From Lutjanus erythropterus (Eukaryota; Chordata; Actinopteri; Lutjaniformes; Lutjanidae): 64,000 nucleotides of DNA. This document shows, piece by piece, positions 1-14,700 of this stretch; positions within the stretch are counted from its first letter, which is position 1, and each line of letters opens with the position of its first letter. The stretch is from NCBI GenBank assembly GCA_020091685.1, contig CM034607.1:1494944-1558943 (forward strand), written 5' to 3'. Below the pieces are notes generated by a model. The model was given only the letters and a program-made list of their open reading frames with translations. It made no database searches and was not told where the DNA came from. A program made the translations under genes and the position numbers.

Positions 1-137
1 TCTCATCCCTGGTTGTCAAATACTCGTGCTGCCCTCAGGACCTCATACAGATGTCAGATGGCCTTTAGTATCTATATGAGACACATCTGCCAGAAGGCCT
101 TTTTACACATGGTTAACGTTGTGAAACAATCACAGTT

Positions 138-420
138 TGGTTAGGTTTAGGCACCAAAAAAACTTGGTTAGGTTCAGGAAAAGATCATAGCTTGTGTTAA
201 AATAAGTATGTTCTGTAACATTGTGTTGTGTAAGTAAGAAAATAAGTATGTAGTAAGTATGTAAAAAGTAAATCATGTTACACAAGGTTATGTTCTGTTA
301 AATTTAGATTGGCGGTGACTTCGGGTTTCAAACAGGAAACAAACCCTGGTCTCCTGGGTTAAAAGTCCTGTGCTTACTCTCAGTCTTTACGCTACATCAC
401 CTGACCTGGATGGTTTACAC
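138..420. repeat. Dispersed repeat fragment (GGTTAGGTTTAGGCACC type)
   Basis: The stretch begins with a GGTTAGGTTTAGGCACC-like segment and contains the phrase CGGGTTTCAAACAGGAAAC, both familiar from dispersed fish repeats. No ends or target duplications could be defined. Confidence 0.35.
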
Positions 421-810
421 TGAAGTTACTGAGTTACCTGAATGCCTGGTGTGTCTCATACATGCACGAAAGGTTACACTGTGCGTCTGTATGAGATGAA
501 CGTGCTGAAAATCTTCCATGCACTCAGTTAAAATGCTGACACTACTTCATGTTGTGAGTTAAATGAACTTCAGAAGCATAAAATATTGGAGCAGTGGCGA
601 GCAGTTTTGTTCATTTCATTGATTCATCGCAGCTTGTGTCTGTGATCAAGTGAAAGCTGAGCCACTTTTGGTTTCATTATGTCAACTTAAAATGGAGAAG
701 AAATGAAAATGGGCTGGCTCGGTGGTTCCCAAACTTTTTCTGGCATGCCCCCCTTCAGAAGCTGAAAAAAGCTCACACCTTCCCACTTCACAATTAATAT
801 CATTAACAAT

Positions 811-1542
811 AGGGGTGTAATGATTCACACATTCTTCTGATGCATCAGGCTTTAATGTGTAAGATATGGTTACATCAATTCAGATGGTCTGTAGCAATAA
901 AAAGTGTATTGATAAATCTCATTCTCCCCCTTCCTCTGCCTGCACCCCCCCCCTTCAGTTCCTCAAAACAGACAATGAAAGAACTGACCTTGCACCGCAT
1001 TGCATCACCAAACTTTCAGAACTTTCATAAAGCATGTAATAAGTTTGTGTTTTATAAGAAAGATGAGAAACACTGATGGCCTCTGACCCACAGAGACATC
1101 ATGTCACTGTGAGAGCAGGTAACACAGAGCATCACTGTTTCTCCACACCGCACTTCCTCTACACGGTCAAATTCAATCAAAACCACAGCACTCTTTATGT
1201 AAAAAAGAGCAGCAGATCATCTTCCTGCAAAAATACATTTTAAGCAGTTTTGAAGTTTGTTCACAGATTCTCATTTAGGCTACAGTATCTCACTTATTGT
1301 ACCTGGATTTAGTAAATCTATCGAGATTTCTTCTTCCCTCTAATAGTACCATACAAATATAGCACTAATAGGATCAAAATGTAAAGATTCACACATTGCA
1401 TTGTATTGCACTGTATTGTGACAGAGCTGAATCATATCATACTGAATCGTTAGTTATTTAAAAATTTCTAAGATGCATCATAATGTTAAACATGTACTGA
1501 GACAAGAATCAAATCATCTCAGTCAGTGAGATACACACCCCT
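811..1542. mobile_element. Non-autonomous DNA transposon remnant with TIRs and AACAAT duplication
   Basis: The left end AGGGGTGTAATGATTCAC and the right end, read in reverse as AGGGGTGTGTATCTCAC, are imperfect inverted repeats. Both ends are directly flanked by AACAAT, a likely target-site duplication. Interior subsegments (ATGCATCA) are also mirrored. There is no transposase frame. Confidence 0.6.
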
Positions 1543-3173
1543 AACAATAACAATTAACATAACTAGAGAAGGAACTGGGCTAGACCATACCTTACCCCTG
1601 GGTAGGGCTTCTAAGAGAAATGTACCTTAGCTGCCCATGCCTTAAGGTTAACAAGTGTGCACATTTATAGGCGTCAACTTGGGCTGAACATCTGGGGCAA
1701 AAACAATGTTGGCCTATGTAATGTTAGATTGTGACATGTGAAGAGGAGTAGGGATTAATATTTTTCCCCAAAATGAGACATTTTCTGTCCTGGGAACGGA
1801 TGACTGGAAGACTGCTTTAGTCGAAGGGCAGATCATATATCACATACATCCCATATATATGTATATGTGTATAAGGCCTTCATATAGCCTAAAATGTGGC
1901 CAGAACACGTTATTAAATTTTATGCATTAGATTTTCATGTCATTCACTTGCACTCAGACTTCAGAGTTTCAATCTTATTCATTTCCATCCAGTCAAAACT
2001 TTTCATATATTTAAATTGAGGTAGATTTGTCCAAAAGTGTGGTGGCAGCTGGAGTGGCAAGGCATCTTTTATAGGTGGCAATTGCCACCCCATGCCACCC
2101 CTCTAGATCTGCCCCTGCTTTAGTCTAATATCTGGTGGTATTAATAATTAATAATTATTGAGGCAGAAGAATGCCTTTTCAACATTAATCAACAAACATA
2201 ATATAAACTGCACATGCTGCATGCAGTTTGCCCTTCACTACAGCACTATGTGCTCACTGCCTTTGATCTGTCACTGTCTGTCTAATCAGCTTCATGGAAG
2301 TGATATTTGACAATTATTCATATTATAAACAAATGAAATTTATACTTAATGTTTTAAAAGTCATTCTATTAATCTAAGACAGATTCCATACTCTGTTCGC
2401 GTTCAGCAGCTCTTGCATTTCCAGCAGAAGGCTGGCAATGTGTGCGCTGATATGTTTGATAGAGTTGGCATAATAAAGTTAATGATGACTCAAAGTTCAA
2501 AAGAAAAACTCTTAAAAGCTCTCACTCACTTGGTGTGAGATTTCAGATGGATGCTACTGGAGATTTTGGCGGTCCTTCTTCAGTGAGAGGCGCATTACAC
2601 CACAGCCAACTTTTGATGGTAAAGCTATCATATGCTGCCATCTCTGCTAGTATTTTGCCCAGAAGTATTTTGGATAAAGTATGTTCTTGAAGGTTTAGGC
2701 TTTCATTTGGAATTTTGTCTGAGACTCCAGTTCAGCACATCTGATCCTGCTTTACAGTGCAGCGTCTGGTTTGCTTCATTGTTTAATATTTTGACATATT
2801 TCCACACAAATGCAGTGGCAGACATCATGTTTTGTTAGTCTGATTCAGATGGTAGAGGCACAAGTTACTGAAGTGACTGCCTTAATAGTCAGAAGTGTTT
2901 GAATTCATGGAGCTTTATTTGAAGCACTCGGTGTGCTTGGCCAGTAACACACAGAGCAGCAAAATACACACTAAGCCTCATTGTTTAAATTAAATGCTAT
3001 GATTAGCTATCAGTGGTCCTTTCAAATGTCAATGATATTTATCAGTCTATGGCAACTCTACAGATGTTTCTTTGCTGCTTGGGAGGCATTCCACCCCAAT
3101 GTCCCCCCATAGGTGGCATCTATGTGCAAATTATATTGTACTGTAGCTCCTGACCAGTGAAAATGAGGCTCAC

Positions 3174-3306
3174 CCTGAAATGTTGTTGGTGGAGACACTC
3201 TTGGACAAGGACAGGCTGGAACGACCACGGCGGGATCCCAGCAGGGTCTGTCGGAAGCTGTCAGAGGGGTAGATGGCTGAACTGGGACGCTCACGCATTC
3301 CTGGAG
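3174..3306 (-). CDS. arhgef2: arhgef2 coding exon 5 (Ser-rich segment)
   Basis: The acceptor is a pyrimidine tract ending CCTCAG before 3306; a second possible AG lies 6 nt further in and would also preserve frame. The donor is GTGAGC after 3174. The exon encodes residues 120-163, with [26 protein letters not shown] and KSVSTNNIS, near-identical to human ARHGEF2 as recalled. It ends two bases into a codon, so the coding sequence continues off the left side of the window. Confidence 0.92.
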
Positions 3307-4849
3307 CTGAGGAATGAAAAAAATATTGCAGGTAGAAGGAGGGAGAACACGACAAGTACGGAGAGTGACAAGAGAAAGAGATGTAGGAGGAGGAAGAGGA
3401 GTACAATGACAACCAGAAGAGCATGTTTAGGAGGAAGATGAAACAAACAGGAGTAGGAGGCAGAAAAAGGGGAGTTTGATGATGAAGAAGAGAGCAACAT
3501 TTTGACAGAGAGAAAAAAAAAGAAAAAAAATATGAATGATAAAAGGGGCAAAGGGAGAATATATTCATTGTCTGTGTGTGTCAGGAAAGTTCTTACTTTT
3601 TGTGCGCAGTGTGACATTCTGCAGAGCTGAGTTATTCCTCATCAGAGCCGTCTTCTGCTGCTGTGGTCATAATACAAGACACAAATCAGCATGTAGCATC
3701 TACAACTGTATTTACTTCTGTCAGTGTCCTCACAGTTTGAGTCTTAAAGTCAGTTTTCACAGTGCTTGAATTATGACATTCAATACTAACCATGATTTGT
3801 CTTTAAAGATACACTGATTTTGTTTGTTTGTCACCTAATAGTCAGGGGTCTTTCTAGAAGGGGAGGCTGGGGTTGCACTGGCCACCCCTGAAATCTGATT
3901 TGCCATCTCATTATCCTCAAGTATGATTGGCTATCAGCCCAGTGAGAGGCAGGACCTCAGTTTCAAGCAACTGTTCAATGTGTATGTGTGTTCATTTGTA
4001 TGTAGCCTACTTTTAAATTTTTTTAGGTTAATTTACATTATGAATCATTTTACAACACATACTCATAGTTCCCTTTATGCTACTTACAAAAACAAAAACC
4101 ATACACAAAAAAACTACATAAAGCCAATGAGTGATTAAATAATAGATCATAAAATTTATTAGGTAGGATGCTGAGTCACACAGCATGAGGGAGGGGTTAG
4201 AATTGATGTATAACTGATATTGATTTCTGATGGCTTAAAAAAATGAAGTATGTAATGATCATTTCCATACAGGCTGGAAGTTTTTGTACATTGTCACAGT
4301 CCCGTCACAGGGATGTACGATGACTATGACACATAAATCAATGTACATTACTTAGCTGCAGCCAAGCCCGAGCTTTATAAAAATAATCAGTAAAGGGATC
4401 CTAAATCTTAACATATTATGTGTGTGTATGTATGTGTCAGATGATCATCATAATCATCCTATAACATTTAAGAATGATTTTCAGGTCCTCCTCCTAACAT
4501 AGAAAGCCCTTAATGGACCAGTAGGATCAAGTTACATTTCTAACTCCCTTGTTCCCTACTTGTCTCCAAGAACACTGTTATTATCTGCTGCTGGTTTATT
4601 AGAGGTGCTAAGAAACAGCTGGTAGACAGGGATGCAGCCTGTGTCAGTTAAGCAAAGAAAGCTGAAAACGAATCTCCTCACTTTTCCCTTTAACTAGCTC
4701 TGACTTCCATGATACAGGCCTCAGAATCTGCTTTGCATTTTGCTACACACTCATGCACTGCTGCACTTCTTTTAAAATGTTTTTTAACTCTAATTTTATT
4801 ATTATTAGTATTAGTATTAGTATTAGTATTATCATTATCATTATCATTG

Positions 4850-4926
<77 letters not shown>

Positions 4927-6348
4927 CTATTGAGTTTTATTTTCCATCTTATATTATGCATTCTATTTTTATCCTTATTTTTTATCTTATTTTTATAAAT
5001 ATTGTTATGTGGGTTTTATCCATGTGAAGATGCATTCTATGTATTTTATTCTTACCTAATTTTTATATGTGGGTCTCATTTTTCATCGTATTTTATATTA
5101 CTTATTACTTTTTATGCTCATTCATTACTATTTTATTATTATTATCTCCTTCAAATAAAAACAGGACACCATATCTACTATATATTACTTTGATGCAATG
5201 TTTAGACCAACTCTATATGTAATAATAATACTTATAAATACTAATAGAGAAGAACCCTGAACATATAAATAACATCTGGGGACGTCAGGAGAACTGATAC
5301 TTTGGTACCAAGTTGATGCCAAAATTCTAAAAGTGTGACAATATTTGCTTTTCTACAGTCTAAAGGAAGAAGAAGAAAACTTACCAGCACAGGAAGCTAC
5401 ATGCCTCTGTTGTTGTTTAGTGTAATATTCAAATGTTATTAATAAAGCAGTGTATATTGAAGTGCATGGAAATTTATTGATTTGTTTTTTTATTTTTTAC
5501 CATGATATCAACTTGGGTTTCGAGAATCATGGAATTTCACTGAAACTGGTACCAGCTACTACATTTCTTGTATTGTGATCAGGCTTGGGGAGTAACAGAT
5601 TACATGTAACAGAATTATGTAATGTGGATACAAAAACACAGTAATTGTATTCCATTACAGTCACAGATAAAAATAAGTAACAGATAAAGATACATTTAGT
5701 AAAAATGGAAATTATTAGTAGGATGACAACTTTAAAATACCTTTTAAAACAAAGAATGATAGGTGCAGTGTGCGCACATTACAGCACTTCACAAATCTCA
5801 CAACACCACTCTGAAACCAGTTCATCTTACAGTCAGTTCATTATCATGGCCTCTAGTGTAAAAATGCTTCACTGGGTGTCTGTAGCTGAACAGACTAATG
5901 AACCTACAACAAACATAAAACATTATACTTGGCTAAACAGTTTCACCATATTTTGCACTGAAGTAATCCAAAAGTAACTGAAAGTAATCAAGTTACATTA
6001 CTTAAATACTGTGATACTTAGATGATGTTACTGACCACTGTATCGGAATATATTTTCATATATTATATATTTTCAAAGTAAACCTCCCAACCCTGATTGT
6101 GACATCTCTAGTAACATCTGTCAATAAATACAGTTGTGATGATTTGTGGTGTGGCCTGTGTCTTACCCTCTGTTTCATTTTGGCGCAGTTTGGCAGCGTG
6201 TCACGGCAGCGGTTGTGGATAGTGACGTTGCATGCTGGAAAAAATAAAAACACATAAGCAAACAAAGAGCGCAAAAATGTCATGTCTTTCTCTCTTTACA
6301 TTACACAAACCATTACACAGGTATTTTCAAACTCTTTCAGTGTGCATC

Positions 6349-6446
<98 letters not shown>

Positions 6447-9400
6447 TACTCTCAAAATGGCTCTGCTTTGACTGAGAGAGTGTTTTGTTTAAATAGACAC
6501 ACAGAAGATAATGCCATCTACAATTAAATGCAGTTAGCAGTTAGCTTTTAGTAGTAACAAGTAGCTTTCTGTCCACCATGAAACTCTGTAAATCACTGTA
6601 CTCTGTGAAGATGTAACATTTAATGACATCCTTATGACAAGTCCAAACTGTACCACTTTAGTTGAGATCAAGGAAAATATGTATGACGCAGTTATTGTAA
6701 CACAAATATAATGGTCTCATGACAGCCAGTGCTATTACTTAACAACATATGACAGCAATGTCAACACATAAAGGACCAGTGTGTGGATTTAGAGGCATTT
6801 AGAAGTGAGCTTGTAGACTGCAAACACCTCGTCTCATCCTCCCTTTCCAAACATGTAGCAGAAAGCATGTGAAAGACGTTATTGTGGTCTCAATGGAAGA
6901 GGACTCACACTCTCTGTAGACCCCTGTAAAGGGCTCATTCTAAGGTAACGAAAACACAACAATTCTTATTTTCAGACGATTATACACAATTGAAAATACT
7001 TATGAATAACTGATTACATTTCTAACATATTCTGCCAATAGATCCCTGTAAATGTTATACACTGGACCTTTAACTTTGATAATTAAGCCTGTTGTGGATT
7101 ATGTCGTCTTAGTTAATGTCAAGTTGTCATAACAAGGACATTTCAAACAATGTCAACTTTGCATTCAAATTACATAATTAACTGAATAACTGACAACAGA
7201 CAAGCGTCATAAACATTCATAAAGACTCCTTCATGTTCATGACAGGTGTTGGTTATGACTTTGTCATGTCAATCTTATGCACACCCCTTCAGATAAAGTG
7301 TTACCATTATCAGTACTCTGAAACAGTGACTGAACTGAACTGACCCAACTCTTTTTTTTGCATTTCTCCTCACCTCTCAGTGTATATGAAGAAGATGGAG
7401 GGCAGTATGTGTGTTACTCACTGGGGCAGCTGAGAGCCTCTTTGGCAGTGATACTCTTGTTGCATGCTGAACAGAGCGTGGTTCCTGACACTGTCAGTGA
7501 GGTGAAGAGGTGACCGTTGCTGTAACGTGCCTCCCTCTCCCTTGCCGCCTTCTCTCGCTCCCTCATGCGTTCTCTCTCTTTGTTCTGGAAAACAAACAAG
7601 GGAAAATATGAAAAATACTTATACCTGTATTTTTTTCCACAATATTGTTATTTAAATCTTAACACCGGGAAATACAGCCTTTAACATTCAAATTGTAACT
7701 TAAATTTCACAAAAAACTGCTGCTTTAATACAAAACAGAAACCAAAAAAAAAAGTAGGGCAACTAACAATTACTTTCTTCTTCCAGTAATGTCGATAATC
7801 TTTTTGATCAATCAATCAGCCGTTCAGTCCACAAAATGTCAGGAAATGATGAAAAATCTCAGTGCCTTCCAAAGCCAAAGATGACGTCCCACTCACAACC
7901 CAAAGACATCCAGCCTGCTGTCTAAGAGGACCAAAGAGTCCAGCAACCAGAGAACTTAAACTTTTCTTAAATAGAAGCACTCAAACTGATCAATCGATCA
8001 TCAAAATAGTTACCATAAATTCAATAGCTGACAGATACTCAATTGAAGATGAGAGAAAAAAAAAAGAAAAAACAAGCAAACACACAAAAGGAAATCTACA
8101 CAAAATCAAGAGTATATTAATTACAGGGCAAAATATAACAAGCACTTTGAAGAAATATAAAAGTTACAAATATAAAGATTGGAAATGTATTCTCCAAAGA
8201 CATTAGTCATCTTGATCATCTGTTAAATCTAAATCCTTAACATCATTGATAAATGGTCATGTACTGCTTAGCCCTTAGATGTAGGTCGTCCTATCTAAAG
8301 GACCTGTGCAGTATATGTTTTCATATACAGCAAGCTGTGGGCTAGAAATGCTAGGGATGGACGTTTCAAGTCAAAATGTTTTAAGATATTCACTGGGTCC
8401 CATTCGACAATTATTCGAAGACCCCCGCCATCACGCACAACCACAGACCAATTTCCAGACAGCAGCAACACACACGCGCACGCTCGGAAGCCGGGGCAGA
8501 GGACCCCATACTCTCATGATATAGTTGCTTCAAACGAGGTTTAACATCCACACAGTGTCACCTAGCTGTCGCACAGTATTACACAATTAGTCCAACAGCG
8601 CCCAAACCTCTAGAAATAGCCATGTTAGCAGCATAGTAGCGCCAAATTCAACAGGATAAGCTACGGAGCAAACACTAAAACAACACAAAGATGGCAAACT
8701 TACACCATTCCAGCCTGCAGTCGGGTCACAACCGCTGGTATTTATCCATCATTGATCTTGAACTGATACTGGCAGGTGCTTATTAAGAAAGCAGTCAGAC
8801 GGAGTAAAATCCACACTCATGTTATCTTCAAAAATAGAACACTTTTTGTCCACTGAACTGTCTTTGTGTCCTCCGAGGCTGGGGCCTGATGTAATGACTT
8901 GTGCTGCTTCTCTGACATGGTGTCAGTTAATTTGAAGACAGTAAATGTTCAGTAACCACCCTGTCACTTTGAAAATCCTGGGTCCCTTACTCTTTCTGCT
9001 GTACATCAATGATCTTCACAATGTCTGTAAATACTCTAATTGTTTGTTATATGCCGATGACACTGTCCTTTTTCTTCCTGACTCAGATCCTAATATTGTA
9101 AACTCTAAACTCTGCTCTGATCTTGGTATCCTACATGACTGGTTGAATGCTCCATTTAACTATTAATGTCAAGAAAACAGAATGTATGTACTTCCACTCA
9201 CCTAAGAAATCTATATTCATCTCAGACCCAATTCACTTTGCTAGTCATAAGCTATCCATTACAGAAACCTATAAATATCTTGAAGTAGTTCTCGATCCAC
9301 ATCTCACTTACCGAAATCATGTTCATTATTTAACAAAGAAGCTCAACCAGAAACTGTATGTATATACCAAGATCAGACCATATCTTACCAATGTTGTCTC

Positions 9401-11687
9401 TAACACGAATCTTCATGCACTAATTCTCTCAACAATATCTTACTGTCTCCCAATCTGGTCCCTCACCACAAAGGAAACTATTAGTTTACTACTAGTTTAT
9501 AAGATTCATGGTAAATTTCCCCTCTGGACTCACCACTGCACTACACTTTCACATTCTAATGCCTTGACCTTTCAGAACTATACAAATAATGAAATTTTAT
9601 CTTTGGATTCAAAACATTAATACGTCTCCAGTCGTGTCCAACAGTCTCCCAAGCACTTATCCCAGTACCAGCTTACAAAAATAGCTACGGTCAGAGATAA
9701 TTTTTTCACACATATACCCAACTTTGGAATGAGATACCATATTATATTAGAACAATAACCTATACATTTTAAACAGACATATAAACACTATCTGATGAAA
9801 GAATACACTTGCAACTACTAACTTAATCCATAACATGTGCATACTCCATTCAAGTCCCTGCCTCTTCGTGTCTTGTGTTGCTGTTTGTTTTTGTTGACTG
9901 TTACTGTTTTGTGATGTGTTTCTGTCTTTCATGTGCTGCAGAACAGGAACCTGCTGTAAACCAGTTTGTAACTGAGTCAGGCTCGATTAATTGTAACTGT
10001 TTATTATTATGTTACTTTTAATCTTTTCCTGTATAATAAAATAAATAAATAAATAAAATTGTGAAAATCATGACCCATCCCTAATAAATGCTTGTTCATT
10101 TTTGTTTTGCTTTGTTCATGTTTCTCTGGATATACACCCAACTGAAAACATGTCCAGTAAAGTTTGTTATGAAGTTGTCTTCTCGATTATAACTCTTAAC
10201 TCTTCCCAGAATCTGTTAATCTTTCTGCACTGCAAATTTTACCTGTATTTCTGTGAATGTCACAAAGCACGTCAGATGAAATGGGATGTTTATTAAGAGA
10301 AAGCAGGATTTATGCACAGAATCTGCTTACTGACCTCTGTCAGGATCAAACTTATTGCTTGTGCTATAGACTGATGGGACTGAAAAATGAACAGGCTTTC
10401 ATGAATATAACATTACTGCTACACTGTATCTGTGTCAGACTATCTGTGGGCAAATTACTGCACCATTCACGGTTGTGATATTACGATCAATTGTGAACTG
10501 GAGAAGAGTTGACATTCACTGGAGGGATGTTAAGCACAGTTACACACAGACAGAGAGCTGAAAGGTCAGAGACAAAAGCTGTGTGCCTGCAAAGTGCAGC
10601 TGGACACAAAAAGCATTTCCCTTCTCATAGTGTGCTTGTCTGCACTCTCCCATAACCCACTGCTGTCAGCCCTGCTGCTCACTCTCAGAGCGGTATTGAT
10701 GAGAGTGAGTGAAAGTCTGTTGGGCAAATCATGCCTTTAGTTACTGGTGACAGACAAGTCTAAAGTTTGTGTAAAGCAAGTTTGTCACACCACAGAATCG
10801 TGTTATTAACCACTGTGTCTCAGTGTCAAACACCACTATGACATGAAACCACCTGAAACATGGATGCTCAGTCTAGCAGCTTTATTGGACATGTCCAGAC
10901 ATGTTTGAGCCACCAGAGCCAGTGGACAGAGACAGGATGGTAATTTTTTTTTCTTCTGTTTCAAGTTGTTGGAGCTGAAGTGAGCTGAACTGAACTGAGA
11001 GAGTCACTGAAGGTACGTTGAAGGCACTAAAGTTGGGAAGGGTGAGGGAAGCTGAGGTGGTGTAGTCTGTGTGTCTGTTCATGGGGCTCATATAGTTTTT
11101 GGGGACCATGGCTCTGGCACATCACCGAGCCATGTTTCAGGTCCCCTCAAACATCCTGAACAGAGAAATAGTGAAAACAGTTTACTGGTCTAATTCTACA
11201 ATTCAGTACTACACAGTTCTCAATCTTTTCATGTTTTCAGCAACTATTTTCTAATAGAATGAGTTTAGAAGAAAAATTATGAATTCTCTTCACACCGACT
11301 TTAATAATCTGCCGGAAGATTCATTCCCAATGCCTCTATGAACTAACACTCCATTAATCATGGCTTCCCCTCAGTTACAGCACAGCCTCTTACTGAATGC
11401 CATCAAACCAAAGGCGCTGGTTGTGTATTTAGGAGGAAGCAGCAGAGCAACTATAAACACCTGAGAACTGACAAAACACTACCTTTAACACCTCAAACAG
11501 CTGAAGAAATTCCATCTACATCCACACTACTGCACTGTTGTTTTAAAATGCACAAGTTTTGCAATGTTTCCACCTCTCCATTGTTGCCCATATGAGCGTT
11601 GAAGTCTCCCAGCAGATTCAGGATGCCACCCAGAAGGCCTGATACTCCAAACTGCTGTTTGGCACTGTGATGGCCATGCCGGCTTTT

Positions 11688-11729
<42 letters not shown>

Positions 11730-14700
11730 TTGTTTTTTTGTGCCTGGACTGCTTTGTCCACAACAGGCATGTACTGGGGGAGGGAAGAACCCAAAACAGT
11801 GGCAGTGAAAAAAACAGTGTGATCATCCCCACAGCCACCTGGCACCTCTCACCCTGGGCAATTCCAGAAAAGCTCCTCTTCAGGATTTTGTTTCCAGAAC
11901 CAGTGCTGTGTGTAGAGGTGAGCCCAACTGTATCCATTTGGTACCACTCCACCTCCTGCATCAGCTCCAAGTCCTTTACTGAGGGGCGACATTCCACGTC
12001 CCTAGGACCAGTCACCACTGCCAGGTGTCAGCACATCTCCTCTCCACCATCATAATTCAGTCTTTCACTTCTATGTCAACAAGAACTGCTAGCAGCCACA
12101 GCAGCAGGACTTTTCATGATGTAGATGTGCCAGAATATAAACAAGCAGGCTAAATATACCAAGGTGAAGTTCAATATTCAGGCACTCAGCAGTGCTCATC
12201 CTTAATAACTTTTCATCTGTTTTCAGCAGATCAGTTGTACAGTGTGGAAGAAAACGTGTCTGATGCTCCACAGATTATGTTATGGTTATCTCATGTTCTG
12301 ATACTGAAGCCTGACACTGCACATGACATTACAGAAGACAGAAAACTGGGCTTTCTTTCATTATATACACCAGCCGTCTAGTTTTTAAAGAAGAGACTTG
12401 TATCTTCCCAGTAATGCCTTCACTGAATTTCAATTGTGACCATTAACAGTCCTCTACAATGAAGTCAGTGTAAGGTCACTGACATTTTCCTGTGTTCATT
12501 TGTGTCATCTGTTTGTGTTATTTTTCTTCTTAGCTGAAGATTTCTACTCAGAAAAGAAGAAGCTCTCATGATGATCACATGAACACAGTAAAAGCAGAAG
12601 TTGGTATAGACAGATTTCCACATCTTAACTATGGATGGCCTCTAACGTTTGATGAACTAGACTAGACTAGAAAAATGTTTAAGAACTGGAAAATGGATCT
12701 TGAGTTTTCACTCCTACCATCACTAATTTGAGGGTATCATAATATGTATATCCTAAAAAAAATAGTTGAGAAGACTTCAAATTTCTAGCCAACGCACTGC
12801 TATAGATTTTTGACTTTTGACCTTAACTAATTAAGTTTTGAAATAAACTTTACAAAGACGTTTTGCTTTAGTTGAGATAATTTACCTTTCTTCTTTAGAT
12901 AAACTTGAATCTTTGAGTTTTAGAAACTAAAAAAAAGAAAAATTCAAAAATTGGTCACAGTGAGCTGTGAACCTTATTAGTCTTTTTTATTTTTTAGTAC
13001 CTGAAAAATTAAATAGTTTTAATTAAAAAACATTAAAATTTGAACATTTAATTACACTTCAATGAATTAACTTAATCTTTTTTTAAATACAATGTATACA
13101 AACAATTTAATAATACAGCTTTTCCAAAGTAATCAGATACATACCATGAAGACTAATATTTTGCTATTTTTTAGGCCTACCTCTGTTATTAAAAAATCAA
13201 TAAGTCTGTTGTACAGTATAACAGCTCAGCAGAATCTCTGTATATCAGCATCTCAAAATAAATCACACAAATAAAGCACCAAGCTTTGATGTAGATGTCT
13301 TTTTTTAATTGTGACCATGCATACTTCTCCACAGGGTTTCTGCTGGTTCTTAAACGGAGTTGAACAATTTTGAGGAAATATCTAACTGCAATTATTTTTT
13401 TTACTGATTGCGATATTAGGGGAAAGGATCATTTTTACATCATTATTCTCATTTTCATTGAAAAACATATTTAAACTATTTTTTCAGGGATCTGTACTAA
13501 ACAAAGATGTCTGAAGTCTGCAGCACCACAATATTTCAGTTAAAATGGTATTTTGACACACATTTTGCCTTTAACAAATAATGCATATCCTGTGATTTAA
13601 AAATTACAGTAGGTGACTGTGATTTCGATAAAAACTTGATTTTTGATTAATTGTTCAGCCCTATTAAAAAAGCAGCAACATCCATGCATCTGTTATTTCA
13701 CCTGCAGGCTACTGTCACCTCAGTACAGTCTGACTAGAACTGATCAGAAAAGAGCACAAAAGTCACATGATTCAACTAAACTGACCAACAACCTAATCCA
13801 AAAGAATAAATAAAGAAAGGATATGCGTTTGATTTCCTTCAATCCTGATCCTGGTTTCAAGCCAGTCCTGATAGGGATAACTCTACTTACAACACTTGCT
13901 GCTCTTCTGGCTCTAGTATTCCCAGTCCCTCTCACTACAACACACTCCTGAAATCCTTAAAACTTCTTTAAATGTTATAGAACACAACTGCAACTTTATC
14001 CTGTTCTTTTTTTCCCAAACAAATCAGGCCACTCCCCCCTCCTCTACCCCTCTCAACTTTCCCCTTAACCTCCCCTCTCTCTGTTGTGAAGGTTCTTTCA
14101 CCACCTCCTCAGAAAAAGGAAGCCGTCACCATGCTTTGGACCACTTGCAATAAGGTCCGTCTCTCTCCTCTCTAAAGATTCTGCAGCAGAATCACTCCTA
14201 GGAATCGCTCTGAGATTGTCGGACTATAAATACTTCTCTACCTCCAGCCTCCCCCACTCACTCTCAGCCAGCAGAAGGACTGCTCCTCAGAGACAGTGTG
14301 ATGTTACTGTTTTACGACACTGAAAGTGGAAATTATGATGATGGGTTGTAGTTTCCTGACATTTGCAGTTGGACATATTATTAATATTAACATTAATAAA
14401 AATTGCATAAAATAGCAACACTTTTTTATTTGTGGGTTTTATGTATATAGGTAAATAAAGGCAGAGATTATGGGCCCTATCTTACACTGATCTTAAGCAC
14501 AAGTGGAAAGTGTGAGGTGCAATTAATTTAATTTATTCAAGGTGTGTCCAAAGCCACCTTTGAGCCAGGAGTGCAGGGGTATCCTGTCCTGTCCTGCCCT
14601 GTGCACCAGCAACACGTAGCAGGATACCCCTATCAGTTGCACCTGACAGATGTACCAATTAATCAAGTACCTTGATTAATTCCCAGGTGAGTTTAGGCCA

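Larger units (their letters stand above)
1..3173. other. Left part of arhgef2 intron, no exon seen
   Basis: Read on both strands, this stretch holds no further recognisable arhgef2 exon. It contains the repeat pieces listed separately and short uninformative open frames. Confidence 0.5.

Noticed and set aside
3291..3617. Minus-strand frame of 108 codons rich in Phe, Leu and Ser
   Set aside because: It spans the polypyrimidine tract and intron between arhgef2 exons 4 and 5 in the wrong frame; not a gene.
4709..4998. Frames encoding poly-Leu, poly-Ile and Asn-rich peptides
   Set aside because: They are translations of the (TTA)n microsatellite.
6232..6527. Cys-Val repeat frames
   Set aside because: They are translations of the (TG)n microsatellite next to arhgef2 exon 3.
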